Below, one piece after another: positions 1-8,973 of a DNA stretch of 64,000 nt. A program made the position numbers and the translations under genes. Within the stretch, counting starts at the first letter, position 1, and the number at the start of each line of letters is the position of its first letter. The stretch comes from Planctomycetota bacterium (GTDB lineage: Bacteria > Planctomycetota > Planctomycetia > Pirellulales > Pirellulaceae). Below the pieces are notes generated by a model. That model searched no databases, had not been told where the DNA came from, and was given only the letters and a program-made list of their open reading frames with translations. The stretch spans positions 35,934 to 99,933 of the forward strand of contig JAPLNM010000035.1 in NCBI GenBank assembly GCA_026692845.1, given 5' to 3'.

Positions 1-4
1 CAAA

Positions 5-1132
5 ATGGGTTTGTCCAATAGGATCGATAGACGGGTTGCGACGGCCCAAATTGGATTGGGGCTTCTCGGGAGCCTGATCGCCCGGACCCAAGCCCAATCG
101 GATGGGGCTTGGAAAATCGAAAACATCGCAGGGACTGGAATCGCAGGATCCCAAGGAGACCGAGGACCTGCGCTCATGGCGCAACTCGACAATCCGTTTG
201 GAGTGGTGCGCGGTCCAGATGGCGACATCTGGTTCTGCGAATACACCGGCCAACGTGTACGCAAGATCCGTGCCGATGGGACAGTCGAAACCATCGTCGG
301 AACCGGACAGAAAGGCTACACCGGGGATCGTTCGGCGGCACGCCAAGCGACGATGAACTTACCCCACGAAATCCGTTTCGATTCGGCGGGGGATTTGTAC
401 ATCGTCGACATGCAAAACCATGCGATCCGCAAAGTGGAACTTGCCACGATGCAAATCACCACGATTGCCGGAACGGGCAATCCGGGTTACTCCGGAGACG
501 GTCGGCCGGCGATCGAAGCGCAGTTCAAACAGCCGCATAGCATCCAGTTTGGTCCCGAAGGAGATCTTTATGTTTGCGATATCGGCAATCATGTCATCCG
601 ACGAATCGACAGCAAAACGCAGATCATATCCACGTATGCAGGCACCGGCCTGCCCGGGCCTACTCCAGACGGTGCGCCCCTTGCAGCGACCCCCTTGAAG
701 GGCCCCCGAACGATCGACTTCGATAGCCATGGCGATTTGTGGTTGGCCACACGGGAGGGAAACCAGGTGTTTCGCATCGATCGCAAGCAGGGGCGATACC
801 ACCATATCGCCGGTACAGGCCAAAACGGACTTGAGGGGGACGGTGGACCTGCCAAACTCGCCAAACTCAACGGACCCAAAGGGATCGCGTTGGACAACCA
901 AGGGGGAGTCTGGCTTGCCGATACAGAGAATCACTGCGTCCGGCGCATCGATTCCGATACAGGGCGAATCGAGCGGATTGCAGGAACCGGTATCCAGGGG
1001 GATGGACCAGTCGGTGATCCTTTGAAGTGCAGGCTCGCAAGGCTCCATGGAATCTATGTCGATCGCGATGGTTCGATCTTGATTGCAGACAGCCAAGCTC
1101 ATCGAATCCGTAGGCTCTACCGAGAAAAATAA
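5..1132 (+). CDS. Secreted NHL-repeat beta-propeller protein
   Basis: The protein has 375 residues if it starts at the ATG at 5, but the frame is open to the window edge, so the true start may lie outside. Residues about 8-31 look like an export signal with a twin Arg followed by a hydrophobic stretch ending ARTQAQ. The rest is six NHL-type units, each with a core like GDLYIVDMQNHAIRKV or GGVWLADTENHCVRRI, separated by AGTG-x-G-GDG loops. Six such units normally fold as one six-bladed propeller used for binding. No catalytic domain is attached, so the ligand is unknown. It is likely periplasmic or surface-exposed. A 165-nt gap separates it from the next gene, so co-transcription is uncertain. 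Confidence 0.85.
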   Translation: MGLSNRIDRRVATAQIGLGLLGSLIARTQAQSDGAWKIENIAGTGIAGSQGDRGPALMAQLDNPFGVVRGPDGDIWFCEYTGQRVRKIRADGTVETIVGTGQKGYTGDRSAARQATMNLPHEIRFDSAGDLYIVDMQNHAIRKVELATMQITTIAGTGNPGYSGDGRPAIEAQFKQPHSIQFGPEGDLYVCDIGNHVIRRIDSKTQIISTYAGTGLPGPTPDGAPLAATPLKGPRTIDFDSHGDLWLATREGNQVFRIDRKQGRYHHIAGTGQNGLEGDGGPAKLAKLNGPKGIALDNQGGVWLADTENHCVRRIDSDTGRIERIAGTGIQGDGPVGDPLKCRLARLHGIYVDRDGSILIADSQAHRIRRLYREK

Positions 1133-1297
1133 TCGCTAAGGGATACTACTCACGAGCGAATTATTGCGTTACGTTTTCCAAGGCGACTCTTGTTTTTTTC
1201 TCAATCGCCCCAGAACCCTCGGCTAGTCATGAGACGAACGATCCATTAAACTTCGGCGAGGCGATTACAAGGATTCTTGGTACCAGGAGGAGTCGAG

Positions 1298-2311
1298 ATG
1301 CTGTGCCGTATTTTGTTGGTCATCGTTGGGACAGTCGGTTTGGCCAATGGCCCGATCGATCAGGCCCGCGCACAGGATGCTGAGAAAAACGATCAGCACC
1401 TGGCTCTGATGCATCTGATCGAGTCTCTCGAACCCTATCGTCCCAATGGGGAGATACGAGGTACGGCGATCATGTCCGGATCGACTACCATGCAATCCCT
1501 GGCTCGATCTTGGTCGGAGCGATTCCGTCAATTCCATCCCGAGGTTGTACTGACCAAAGGAAAAGATGGGACCGAAAATGCCCTGCAAGAGATCTCGGAA
1601 ACCCCTGGTGTGATCGCCGGAGCCAGCCGCCCCTTGACCGAAGCTGAACTCGCAGGCCTCAAGAGCAAGAACTGTAAAGAACCGATATCCGTGATCGTCG
1701 CCTTGGATCCGTTGGCACTCTATGTCCACATCGACAACCCGATCAATAGCATTACCCCGGAACAACTAGAAGCGATATTCCGAGCACCCTCTGCCGATAA
1801 ACCGCACGCAGCCAAGTGGGGAGATCTAGGCGTCAAAGGTGCTTGGGCCGACCAACCGATCCGCATCCACTCTCGCTCCGATGTCAGCGGTACGACCGGC
1901 TTCATCAAGCAATGGGTTGCTGCGGGTTCGGAACTGGCCAAATCGGCTCAAGTCCACGAGACAAACCACGATGTGACCAAAGGGGTCGGCAGTGACAAGT
2001 ACGGTGTAGCGCTGAGTGGCTTTGGCGAGGCGAATCCCACCGTGCGGGGCGTTCCTCTGGTTCTCAATGGCGCGGCAATCGAAGCGACCGAAGCGAATTT
2101 TCTCGCAGGTAGATACCCATTCGTCCGTCCGCTGATTCTCATCATCGACAAAGAAGCCACAAAAACCGATGGAGGACTCCGCGAGGGAATCCTGCGGTAT
2201 GTCCTGAGTCGCGACGGCCAGCTCGAAGCCATCCGCGCGGGATTCTTTCCGCTCGATCCGGCCTTCATCCGCAAGCAACTCGATGGGATCAGTGGTCCAC
2301 AAGTAAGATAG
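1298..2311 (+). CDS. PstS-like phosphate-type substrate-binding protein
   Basis: This is a periplasmic type-2 binding protein of the PBP_like_2/PstS family. I chose the ATG at 1298 because AGGAGG lies 7 nt upstream (1285-1290) and the product then opens with a signal peptide (MLCRILLVIVGTVGLANG...ARAQ). Family landmarks are the N-terminal IMSGSTTMQSLARSW, which corresponds to the GSGSS phosphate-binding loop, then DPLALYVHIDNPI, ITPEQLEAIF and IRIHSRSDVSGTTGF. No PstC, PstA or PstB gene is adjacent, so it may serve a distant transporter or act in sensing. Ligand assignment to phosphate is by family only. Length of 337 residues is normal for the family. Confidence 0.85.
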   Translation: MLCRILLVIVGTVGLANGPIDQARAQDAEKNDQHLALMHLIESLEPYRPNGEIRGTAIMSGSTTMQSLARSWSERFRQFHPEVVLTKGKDGTENALQEISETPGVIAGASRPLTEAELAGLKSKNCKEPISVIVALDPLALYVHIDNPINSITPEQLEAIFRAPSADKPHAAKWGDLGVKGAWADQPIRIHSRSDVSGTTGFIKQWVAAGSELAKSAQVHETNHDVTKGVGSDKYGVALSGFGEANPTVRGVPLVLNGAAIEATEANFLAGRYPFVRPLILIIDKEATKTDGGLREGILRYVLSRDGQLEAIRAGFFPLDPAFIRKQLDGISGPQVR

Positions 2312-2342
2312 ACCGTCCAAGGAATCCATAAGGATATTGAAG

Positions 2343-3599
2343 ATGACATCAAGACATTATCGGTTGGGCTTGCATCTGCTCAGTTGTTGCTGCCTCTGGA
2401 TAGCGATCGGCCCGATAGGACAAGCTCAAAGCTGGCTTGGTTTCAACGCCGCGGTTCCGAAGGTTGCACCTGGGTACGGATCTGGCGTCACAGTCAATGC
2501 CCCAGGAGTTGCACCAAGCATCCCGAGCACTCCAACGGCCTACCCCGCAGGGCTATCCCCAGCCGCTCCCACTTTGGTGCCGACGACCAAACTATGGAAA
2601 CTCGGAGTGGTGGTCCGCAACACCGATGTAGGCGCGATCGTTCAAACCGTCGAGCCCAACAGTGCCGCGCAAACCGCCGGAATCCTTCCCGGGGATAGTA
2701 TCATCGCCGTGTCCGGAACTCGGATCGGTGAATTCGACGGTCGAGTCGTCGAAATCGGGGAAGAAATCAAGCGGTATGTCGATAGTCTCGGAAGGGTCCC
2801 TCTGCTGATCCAGGATTCGCGAACCCGAGCCCTACGATCGAGCGTCGTGACCCTGACCTCGGCGGCCACAGCACTCAGCGGATCGGTCTCCTTGGCCGAT
2901 CGCGGCAGTTTGCCGATCGGCTCGGTACTGACGATCCAACTTCAGAATTTAACCCGCCCCTTCTACGAAGTAGCCGGTGGTAAAACCGTCCTGAAAGCCG
3001 AGGGGCCCGGCCCATTTCGTTTCGACCTCTTTATCGATCCTCGTTACTTGACTCCGACCGACCAATACCAACTCACTGCGTTCGTCAGTTCGAACAACCA
3101 AGTTGTCTACAACCTACGGCAACCCGTACTCGTTCCGGTCCAGGGACTCAATCAACTTTACAATCTCGCACTCGAACGACCCTACACTCCAGCCCCTACA
3201 ACAATCGCCACGAACCCGATCAACACCACCACTTTCAACTCAGGCGTGGTCACCGCTTCGCTCCCTGCGGCACCCTCGCTACCCGGCCAAGTCAGCACCG
3301 ATGCGCTCAACCAAATCTTCGTTTCTTTGCTCGGAAGGCAACCCTCAAGCCGTGAGCTGATCGCTTGGCAAGATTACATGCAGCAAGGACACACGCTCAA
3401 CGAAGTGGCCGCCAAGATCATGGCGAGCCCCCAGTTTCGAGAACGCTACGCCACCGATCAGGCCTATGTGCAACAAGTCATCCAAACACTTACGGGCAAG
3501 CTCGCCACGAGCAACGACGTCAATTATTGGGTCGGTCGAATGACAACCCTGGGCTCACCCGAAAAGATGATCGCTGAACTTATGGCCCAAAAGAAGTAA
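2343..3599 (+). CDS. Exported PDZ and DUF4214 domain protein
   Basis: About 418 residues. The ATG at 2343 is preferred over an in-frame TTG at 2337 because AAGGA at 2330-2334 is correctly spaced. A signal peptide (hydrophobic LHLLSCCCLWIAIGPIG, ending GQAQS) is followed by a low-complexity Pro/Ala linker, a PDZ domain at about residues 75-140 (VEPNSAAQTAGILPGDSIIAV), a central beta-rich region, and a C-terminal helical DUF4214-like domain (TDALNQIFVSLLGRQPS, then YVQQVIQTLTGKLAT). DUF4214 occurs in bacterial surface and secreted proteins, and PDZ binds peptide tails, so a scaffolding role outside the cytoplasm is a reasonable guess. No protease domain was seen. It follows the PstS-like gene by 31 nt and may share its transcript. 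Confidence 0.75.
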   Translation: MTSRHYRLGLHLLSCCCLWIAIGPIGQAQSWLGFNAAVPKVAPGYGSGVTVNAPGVAPSIPSTPTAYPAGLSPAAPTLVPTTKLWKLGVVVRNTDVGAIVQTVEPNSAAQTAGILPGDSIIAVSGTRIGEFDGRVVEIGEEIKRYVDSLGRVPLLIQDSRTRALRSSVVTLTSAATALSGSVSLADRGSLPIGSVLTIQLQNLTRPFYEVAGGKTVLKAEGPGPFRFDLFIDPRYLTPTDQYQLTAFVSSNNQVVYNLRQPVLVPVQGLNQLYNLALERPYTPAPTTIATNPINTTTFNSGVVTASLPAAPSLPGQVSTDALNQIFVSLLGRQPSSRELIAWQDYMQQGHTLNEVAAKIMASPQFRERYATDQAYVQQVIQTLTGKLATSNDVNYWVGRMTTLGSPEKMIAELMAQKK

Positions 3600-3700
3600 G
3601 CACTACAAGAGTCTCATGCTTCGGTAGGTCATGCTAAGTGTTATTGATCTCACTCGCCCATAATCGACGCACTACGGGCTCAGAGAGCGCACACTACGGT

Positions 3701-3725
3701 TGGCATAGTTAAATGGCATAGTTAA
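3701..3725. repeat. 12-bp direct repeat in intergenic spacer
   Basis: TGGCATAGTTAA occurs twice with one base between (3701-3712 and 3714-3725). It lies in the 226-nt spacer between the convergent genes ending at 3599 and 3826. I see no gene or clear terminator in this spacer. Confidence 0.6.
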
Positions 3726-3825
3726 TATGGCTAAGGAATCCCTAGCACGGCTCTGAGCGTTCCGTCTCATCGCAGATACGTCCGACCAGGCCATTTTACG
3801 AATAATCGGCTTTGAATTGGCATTC

Positions 3826-5178
3826 TTACCTCAGCGAAAATACCGGCCAACGCGAATCATGCGCAAGTGCCCTTGTTTGCCATTCGTCGGGTACGAATAA
3901 AAATGCGCAGTTGGCAGGCAAGCGGGCTAAACGCAAATCGTCGGGAAATCGCCATTCCCTTTCAACCGTCCAATCGCGGTCCTCTGGCCGCTCAGGCATG
4001 GGTTGGCAGAAGACCTGTTCGTCGGGAGCAAGACGAGCGATTTCGCATTTTCTCATATAGCGAACCGGTCGGCACCCGAGCTGTTCAAGCGTCGACTTGA
4101 GAATGGCGATTCCGTAGGGTTCCCAATCCCAGCGAGCCAGGTGGGATTGAAAGGTACGCATCGTCAGGAGTGCGGCAAGAGGATTTTCCGTCAGGCAGAT
4201 CGAGGCTTTGGCTCCGCGTTTTCTCGCGGTCGTCGCGATGAGGCGTTGACTCAGGACGATACGATGCAGGGTTTCAAAAGGTGTGGGGCTTGGGTTCCAT
4301 TCGAATCGAAACGCCTCATCGAGCAGATCGCGTTGCGATTGATCTGGCCATTGAGATTGCCTTGCACGCGTCGTGTGGATCAGGTACCGGTCGCTGGACA
4401 ATAGCGAGCTTGGGATTCGTCCTGCGAGTTGGAGCGTCGAGGGAACGGCTCGGCGTGAGCAGGACCAGGACGATTGGCTTGGTTCTGGGGCTTGGTTGGG
4501 AAACCACAGGATTGCTCCCAGATCGCTCCAGTGCTTTTGTGCGACACTCTGAGACTTCGATGCGGTCGATTCGGCGCGGATCCAAAGAGAGCTCGGGGGA
4601 ACGTGGGAGCATCTCAAGCGGTGTTCGAGCAGCGATGCAACTTTTCCACCCGGAGATACGTTCAGGGCCACGAGGCGATCGGCAAGAGCGCAGACGGCTA
4701 GGTCTTCGGAGGGAATGGTTGGGGTTTTTGAACCATCCTCCTCCGAATGGAACTGGCAGTACAGATCGATGCAGCGAGGGTTGGTCTGGTCGGTTGTCGT
4801 CAGGGCGATGGGTGATTTGTCGGCGTGCGTTTTGACGGCATGCGTTTTGACGGACAAGCATTCGATGGCGAAGCGATTGCATGCGAATTCGATTGCTGGG
4901 CCGTAGGGAGCTTGGTGGGGATACAGAACGACGGCCGCTTCGTGTTTGGCCAGTTGCAGGATGGAGTCTAGGGATTTTTGCCATTGGGGGGCACGAAAGG
5001 CATCGCGTGCGGGGTGCGACGAGAGGATTCCCAGGAGACGTCGCCTGAGGAGTCTTTCTGGAAAGCCGCAGATGCGAGGGTTGTTTCCTAGGGAGTCGAC
5101 CAGCGAGGGGTGCCAGCGATGGGGCCAATCCCTCAGGCAGATCGGTTTGGAGTAATCCGATGGGGGGTATAAGGCCAT
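3826..5178 (-). CDS. Uncharacterised protein with DUF2971-like C-terminal region
   Basis: I do not recognise this gene with certainty. The open frame runs on to 5802, but that part is antisense to moxR, so the real start is probably the ATG at 5178 (450 residues) or a GTG at 5214 that has GAGG 8 nt upstream. No signal peptide or membrane segment is visible. The last 150 residues carry a run of motifs, SICLTENPL, RWDWEPYGIAI, RPVRYM and DWTVEREWRF, whose order resembles DUF2971 proteins (FSE, W..Y..GI.I, V.Y, W.yE.EwR). That match is by eye. A 15-bp duplication at about 4828-4857 gives a VKTHA repeat. It is transcribed divergently from the moxR-DUF58 operon, sharing an upstream region of roughly 120-170 nt. 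Confidence 0.6.
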   Translation of the reverse strand: MALYPPSDYSKPICLRDWPHRWHPSLVDSLGNNPRICGFPERLLRRRLLGILSSHPARDAFRAPQWQKSLDSILQLAKHEAAVVLYPHQAPYGPAIEFACNRFAIECLSVKTHAVKTHADKSPIALTTTDQTNPRCIDLYCQFHSEEDGSKTPTIPSEDLAVCALADRLVALNVSPGGKVASLLEHRLRCSHVPPSSLWIRAESTASKSQSVAQKHWSDLGAILWFPNQAPEPSQSSWSCSRRAVPSTLQLAGRIPSSLLSSDRYLIHTTRARQSQWPDQSQRDLLDEAFRFEWNPSPTPFETLHRIVLSQRLIATTARKRGAKASICLTENPLAALLTMRTFQSHLARWDWEPYGIAILKSTLEQLGCRPVRYMRKCEIARLAPDEQVFCQPMPERPEDRDWTVEREWRFPDDLRLARLPANCAFLFVPDEWQTRALAHDSRWPVFSLR

Positions 5179-5346
5179 AGCGGAGCTTCGGTTGGAAATT
5201 TGGACCAATCGCACCCAAACGACCTCAGGATAACGTAAAATGCGATTTTGGGTTGAATTTGGTTCGCTGAGTTCCAATTCGCCTCTGAACGAGTCCCACC
5301 CCGTACCACCCCGTACCGCCGCGCAACCGATCGCGTGATCCAGAAT

Positions 5347-6384
5347 ATGACAGATTCGATCGATTCTAGTTTCCCCTTGGATAGCGATGCTTCCATGCCC
5401 CTGAAGACCCTCGAGGCGGCAAGCAACACGAGCAATGAAGTTCGAGTTTTTTTTGAGCGTGTATCCAGCGAGGTAGCGAAGATTGTCGTTGGGCAAGAGG
5501 AACTTGTCACGACCGCCTTGATCGCGTTGGTTTCCGGTGGCCACGTTTTGATCGAGGGCGTACCTGGCCTGGGCAAGACGCTGTTTGTCAAAACGCTTGG
5601 GCATGTCATCGGATGTCAGTTTGGTCGAATCCAGTTTACGGCCGACTTGATGCCATCGGATGTCACAGGCGCCCCGATCTTCGACATGAAGCTTCAGGAT
5701 TTTCGCTTTCGTCCCGGTCCGGTTTTTGTGCAATTGTTGCTTGCAGATGAGATCAATCGATCGCCAGCCAAGACCCATGCGGCATTGCTTGAGATCATGC
5801 AAGAGTCACGCGTGACGATTGACGGAGTGACCCATCGGGTTCCGAATCCGTTTTTGGTTTTTGCGACCCAAAACCCGCTTGAGAGCGAGGGAACCTATTC
5901 GCTTCCAGAGGCCCAGCTCGATCGTTTCATGTTCAAAGCGATGGTGGGCTATCCCAGCGAGGAGGAGGAGTCCCGGATATTGGAGATGCACTCACGGAAG
6001 GTGGACATGGCTCGCTACCTAGAAACCGAAGTACAGAATGTGGCCAGTGCCGAAACGATCCAGGATTTGATCCAAAAGGTATCTCAGATTCGCATTGAGC
6101 CGAAGTTGCTTCAGTACATCAACCGCATCGTCCGTGCCACTCGCACTTGGCCGACGTTCCACCTTGGGGCATCCCCACGAGCCGGCTTGAGTTTGATCCA
6201 AGGAGCGCGAGCATTGGCAGCGTTTCGAGGGCGAGATTATGCGGTCCCCGACGACGTGGCTGAGATTGTGCTACCGACGTTGCGTCACCGCGTGGTATTG
6301 GGAGCCGAGGCGGAAGTCGAAGGCTTGAGCATCGATCAAGAGTTGCGAACGCTTCTCAAGAGCATAGAAGTTCCGAGGACCTAG
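5347..6384 (+). CDS. MoxR-family AAA+ ATPase (first copy)
   Basis: MoxR ATPases are AAA+ chaperone-like proteins that usually work with VWA/DUF58 partners to mature or insert cofactors in client complexes. Visible motifs are Walker A GVPGLGKT near residue 71, Walker B LLADEINR, sensor 1 in ATQNPLESEGTYSLPEAQ and the conserved LDRFMFK. The start is either ATG 5347 (345 residues) or the upstream GTG at 5335; neither has a good Shine-Dalgarno site. It is the first gene of a tight plus-strand set with DUF58 (7-nt gap), moaA (1-nt overlap) and a PfkB kinase (6-nt gap). A second MoxR with its own DUF58 partner lies at 31.4-32.5 kb. Confidence 0.93.
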   Translation: MTDSIDSSFPLDSDASMPLKTLEAASNTSNEVRVFFERVSSEVAKIVVGQEELVTTALIALVSGGHVLIEGVPGLGKTLFVKTLGHVIGCQFGRIQFTADLMPSDVTGAPIFDMKLQDFRFRPGPVFVQLLLADEINRSPAKTHAALLEIMQESRVTIDGVTHRVPNPFLVFATQNPLESEGTYSLPEAQLDRFMFKAMVGYPSEEEESRILEMHSRKVDMARYLETEVQNVASAETIQDLIQKVSQIRIEPKLLQYINRIVRATRTWPTFHLGASPRAGLSLIQGARALAAFRGRDYAVPDDVAEIVLPTLRHRVVLGAEAEVEGLSIDQELRTLLKSIEVPRT

Positions 6385-6391
6385 TTGCCCT

Positions 6392-7885
6392 ATGGAACCC
6401 CAAGGACCGTTTTACGACTGGATTGGAAGTTATCTGTTTTGGGCACCTTGGGTGGGGTTAATCGCTGCGATTTCTCCGCTTTTGCTTTTGGCTCTTGGGT
6501 GGCGGATTTATCCGACGCTCCGTGCGGTGCGGTTGTTGATCCCACTGCTGTTCCTTTCGGTGCTTATGGTCGCTCTGCCTCCTTTGGCGCAGATGTTCGA
6601 CCCTCAGGCAAAATCGAGCTTCTTTTGGACGCTTCAATTCAGCTCGAAGCTCCTGGTCTATTTCTTGATCCTGATCGATTTGCTTGTGGTTGCTTTCTTG
6701 GTCATGGATCTGATGACGCTCACGGCACCGTCAGGGATTCGCGTTTCGCGCAAGATGCTTCGAAGTGCCTCGCTCGGCGGGCAACACACCGTTGGGTTGA
6801 TTGTCGAGAACTTTGGGAACCGAACCCATCGACTCGACGTCAAGGACGATATTCCAGAGACGATGATTGCCGATCCGGAGTCGCAGGAGGTGGTGTTGGC
6901 TCCTCGGAAAAAAGTCGAGATCGAGTATGAGCTCAAGCCCACAAGGCGTGGCGTTTTCGGATTGGAAAGCATCTTTCTGCGATTGCAAAGTCGATTAAAT
7001 TTATGGCATCGGTATGTTGAGCGCGAGTGCAAGTCGGAGTTGCTTGTCTATCCGAACATGCAGCAGCTTCAAGAGTATGCCCATTTGGCTCGAACCAATC
7101 GGCTCAGTCTCATCGGAGTTCGCAAGACGCGTAAGATCGGTCAAGACAACAATTTCGAGCGATTGAGAGATTACAACCAAGACGACAATTACAAACACAT
7201 CGATTGGCGAGCGACGGCCAGACGCCAGAAGCTCACCGTCAAGGAGTTTCAGCAGGACCAAAGCCAACGAATTGTTTTTATGCTCGATTGCGGTCGGTTG
7301 ATGACCAACGAGTACAAAGGCTTGAGCATGCTCGATTACGCCATGAATTCGATCCTGATGATGAGCTACGTCGCATTGAATCAAGGGGATTCCGTAGGCT
7401 TGCTCTGTTTTTCTGACAAAATCGAAAAATATGTTCCGCTCCGGGGTGGACCAAGGCAAATGAACCACATGTTACACGGGTTGTTCGATCGTTTTCCGCA
7501 AGTCAAGCAGTCGAACTTCGACGAGGCGTTTTTGTACTTTTCTAATCACTGCCGAAGAAGGACCTTGGTGATTCTGATTTCGAATGTGATCGATGACATC
7601 ACATCCTCGCAAATCACTGGCTACCTTTCGACCTTGTCGCCTCGGCATCTGCCTGTCCTATGCTTGATGCGAGACCGCAGCGTTTTTGAAATTGCGGACA
7701 ATCCTGCACTCGACGAAGACGTGTTGTACCGTAGTGGAGCCGCAGCCAATCTACTCCTGTGGCGTCATGAAGTGCTCAAAAAGGTTTCCGATAGCGGGGC
7801 GTTGGTCGTCGATGCGTTTCCGGATCAATTGACAGCACCGCTGATCAACCGCTACCTTGAGGTCAAAGCCAAACACCTGCTGTAG
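6392..7885 (+). CDS. DUF58 / VWA-like membrane protein (MoxR partner)
   Basis: 497 residues. Three hydrophobic segments at about 14-36, 41-63 and 84-106 anchor the N-terminus, followed by a beta-rich region and the DUF58 signature RDYNQDDNYKHIDWRATAR. A VWA-type fold follows with a degenerate metal site (MLDCGRLM instead of DxSxS). Such proteins are the standard neighbours of MoxR ATPases and are thought to act with them at the inner membrane. The stop codon TAG shares its last base with the GTG start of moaA, so translation is probably coupled. This copy has the three membrane segments that the second DUF58 protein in the window lacks. Confidence 0.9.
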   Translation: MEPQGPFYDWIGSYLFWAPWVGLIAAISPLLLLALGWRIYPTLRAVRLLIPLLFLSVLMVALPPLAQMFDPQAKSSFFWTLQFSSKLLVYFLILIDLLVVAFLVMDLMTLTAPSGIRVSRKMLRSASLGGQHTVGLIVENFGNRTHRLDVKDDIPETMIADPESQEVVLAPRKKVEIEYELKPTRRGVFGLESIFLRLQSRLNLWHRYVERECKSELLVYPNMQQLQEYAHLARTNRLSLIGVRKTRKIGQDNNFERLRDYNQDDNYKHIDWRATARRQKLTVKEFQQDQSQRIVFMLDCGRLMTNEYKGLSMLDYAMNSILMMSYVALNQGDSVGLLCFSDKIEKYVPLRGGPRQMNHMLHGLFDRFPQVKQSNFDEAFLYFSNHCRRRTLVILISNVIDDITSSQITGYLSTLSPRHLPVLCLMRDRSVFEIADNPALDEDVLYRSGAAANLLLWRHEVLKKVSDSGALVVDAFPDQLTAPLINRYLEVKAKHLL

Positions 7886-8967
7886 TGGACTCTTCGCAAC
7901 CCAAGGCCATCGTGCTTACTCCGCAAACCGACACTCAAGCTGCATCTAGCCTACCGCGACCGATCGGGTCCTTGGTGGACCGTTACGGCCGAGTCCATAC
8001 CTCGTTGCGGGTATCGGTGACCGATGCTTGCAATATCCGTTGCACCTACTGCATGCCCGAGAAAGTTTCGGGGTTTCTACCCCAGGATCGGTTGCTCGGT
8101 TTCGATTCGATCGCTCGGTTGGTTCATGTGCTGGTTCGAGCCGGGGTTCGCAAGGTTCGCTTGACGGGTGGAGAGCCGCTGATGCGGCCGAATCTGAGCC
8201 AATTGGTTCAGAGGTTATCGGCCATCGTCGGGCTCGAGCAACTCGCACTGACGACCAATGGCATGCTCCTTTCCGAGCAGATCGATGGATTGGTTGCAGC
8301 GGGTTTAACCCACATCAATCTTTCGCTCGATACGCTGCGCGAGCCTGCGTTTCTTCAGATATCAAGACGCGACGGATTGGATCGCGTTTTAGAAGGAATC
8401 CAAGCGGCGGTTGAAAGTCCGTTGCACGTTCGAATCAACGCATTGCTTCTGCGCGATATCAACTTGGAAGATTGCCTGCCGCTTGTTGGCTATGCGCGCA
8501 AGTTGGGGGTGGTCCTGCGGTTCATTGAGTTTATGCCCTTGGATGCCAATCGCTCTTGGAGCCGCACGCAGGTCGTCACCGGGGCCGAAATCCGCGAATT
8601 GGTAGAAGCCCAATACGGGGCGTTGGTTCCGCAGGACAGAGCCGATGCATCGCAGCCCTCACGGGACTTTCACTTTGCCGATGGGGTCGGCGGAATTGGT
8701 TTGATATCTCCGGTTTCCGAGCCATTCTGCTCAAGTTGCAACCGTTTGCGGTTGACGGCTGACGGCAAGTTCCGAAACTGCCTGTTTGGAAAACAGGAGT
8801 GGGAGGTCAAGCGTTTGCTCGAACCACCCCTGGGCCAAGAGGATTGTTCGGATGAGGATCTGCTGGCCGTCGCGAAGGCGTGTGTGGAGCAAAAGCATGC
8901 TTCGCATGGCATTTCCGATAGTGATTTTCAGCCACCGGCTCGTGCGATGTATCAAATAGGGGGATAG
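7885..8967 (+). CDS. moaA: GTP 3',8-cyclase MoaA (molybdenum cofactor biosynthesis)
   Basis: MoaA is a radical-SAM enzyme that converts GTP to 3',8-cyclo-7,8-dihydro-GTP in the first step of molybdopterin synthesis. The SAM cluster motif is TDACNIRCTYCMPE (Cys 49, 53, 56) and the C-terminal cluster is FCSSCNRLRLTADGKFRNC. The protein ends in Gly-Gly, as active MoaA proteins do. It has 360 residues, with about 25 extra at the N-terminus before the conserved LVDRYGRVHTSLRVSVTDAC. It starts with GTG overlapping the stop of the DUF58 gene by one base. No moaC, moaD or moaE is adjacent. Its place in a MoxR-DUF58 operon might link the chaperone pair to a molybdoenzyme, but that is inference. Confidence 0.95.
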   Translation: MDSSQPKAIVLTPQTDTQAASSLPRPIGSLVDRYGRVHTSLRVSVTDACNIRCTYCMPEKVSGFLPQDRLLGFDSIARLVHVLVRAGVRKVRLTGGEPLMRPNLSQLVQRLSAIVGLEQLALTTNGMLLSEQIDGLVAAGLTHINLSLDTLREPAFLQISRRDGLDRVLEGIQAAVESPLHVRINALLLRDINLEDCLPLVGYARKLGVVLRFIEFMPLDANRSWSRTQVVTGAEIRELVEAQYGALVPQDRADASQPSRDFHFADGVGGIGLISPVSEPFCSSCNRLRLTADGKFRNCLFGKQEWEVKRLLEPPLGQEDCSDEDLLAVAKACVEQKHASHGISDSDFQPPARAMYQIGG

Positions 8968-8973
8968 GGTGCG

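Noticed and set aside
5215..5802. N-terminal extension of the minus-strand frame 3826-5802
   Set aside because: It is antisense to the conserved MoxR ATPase coding region; the orphan gene can start at 5178 or 5214.
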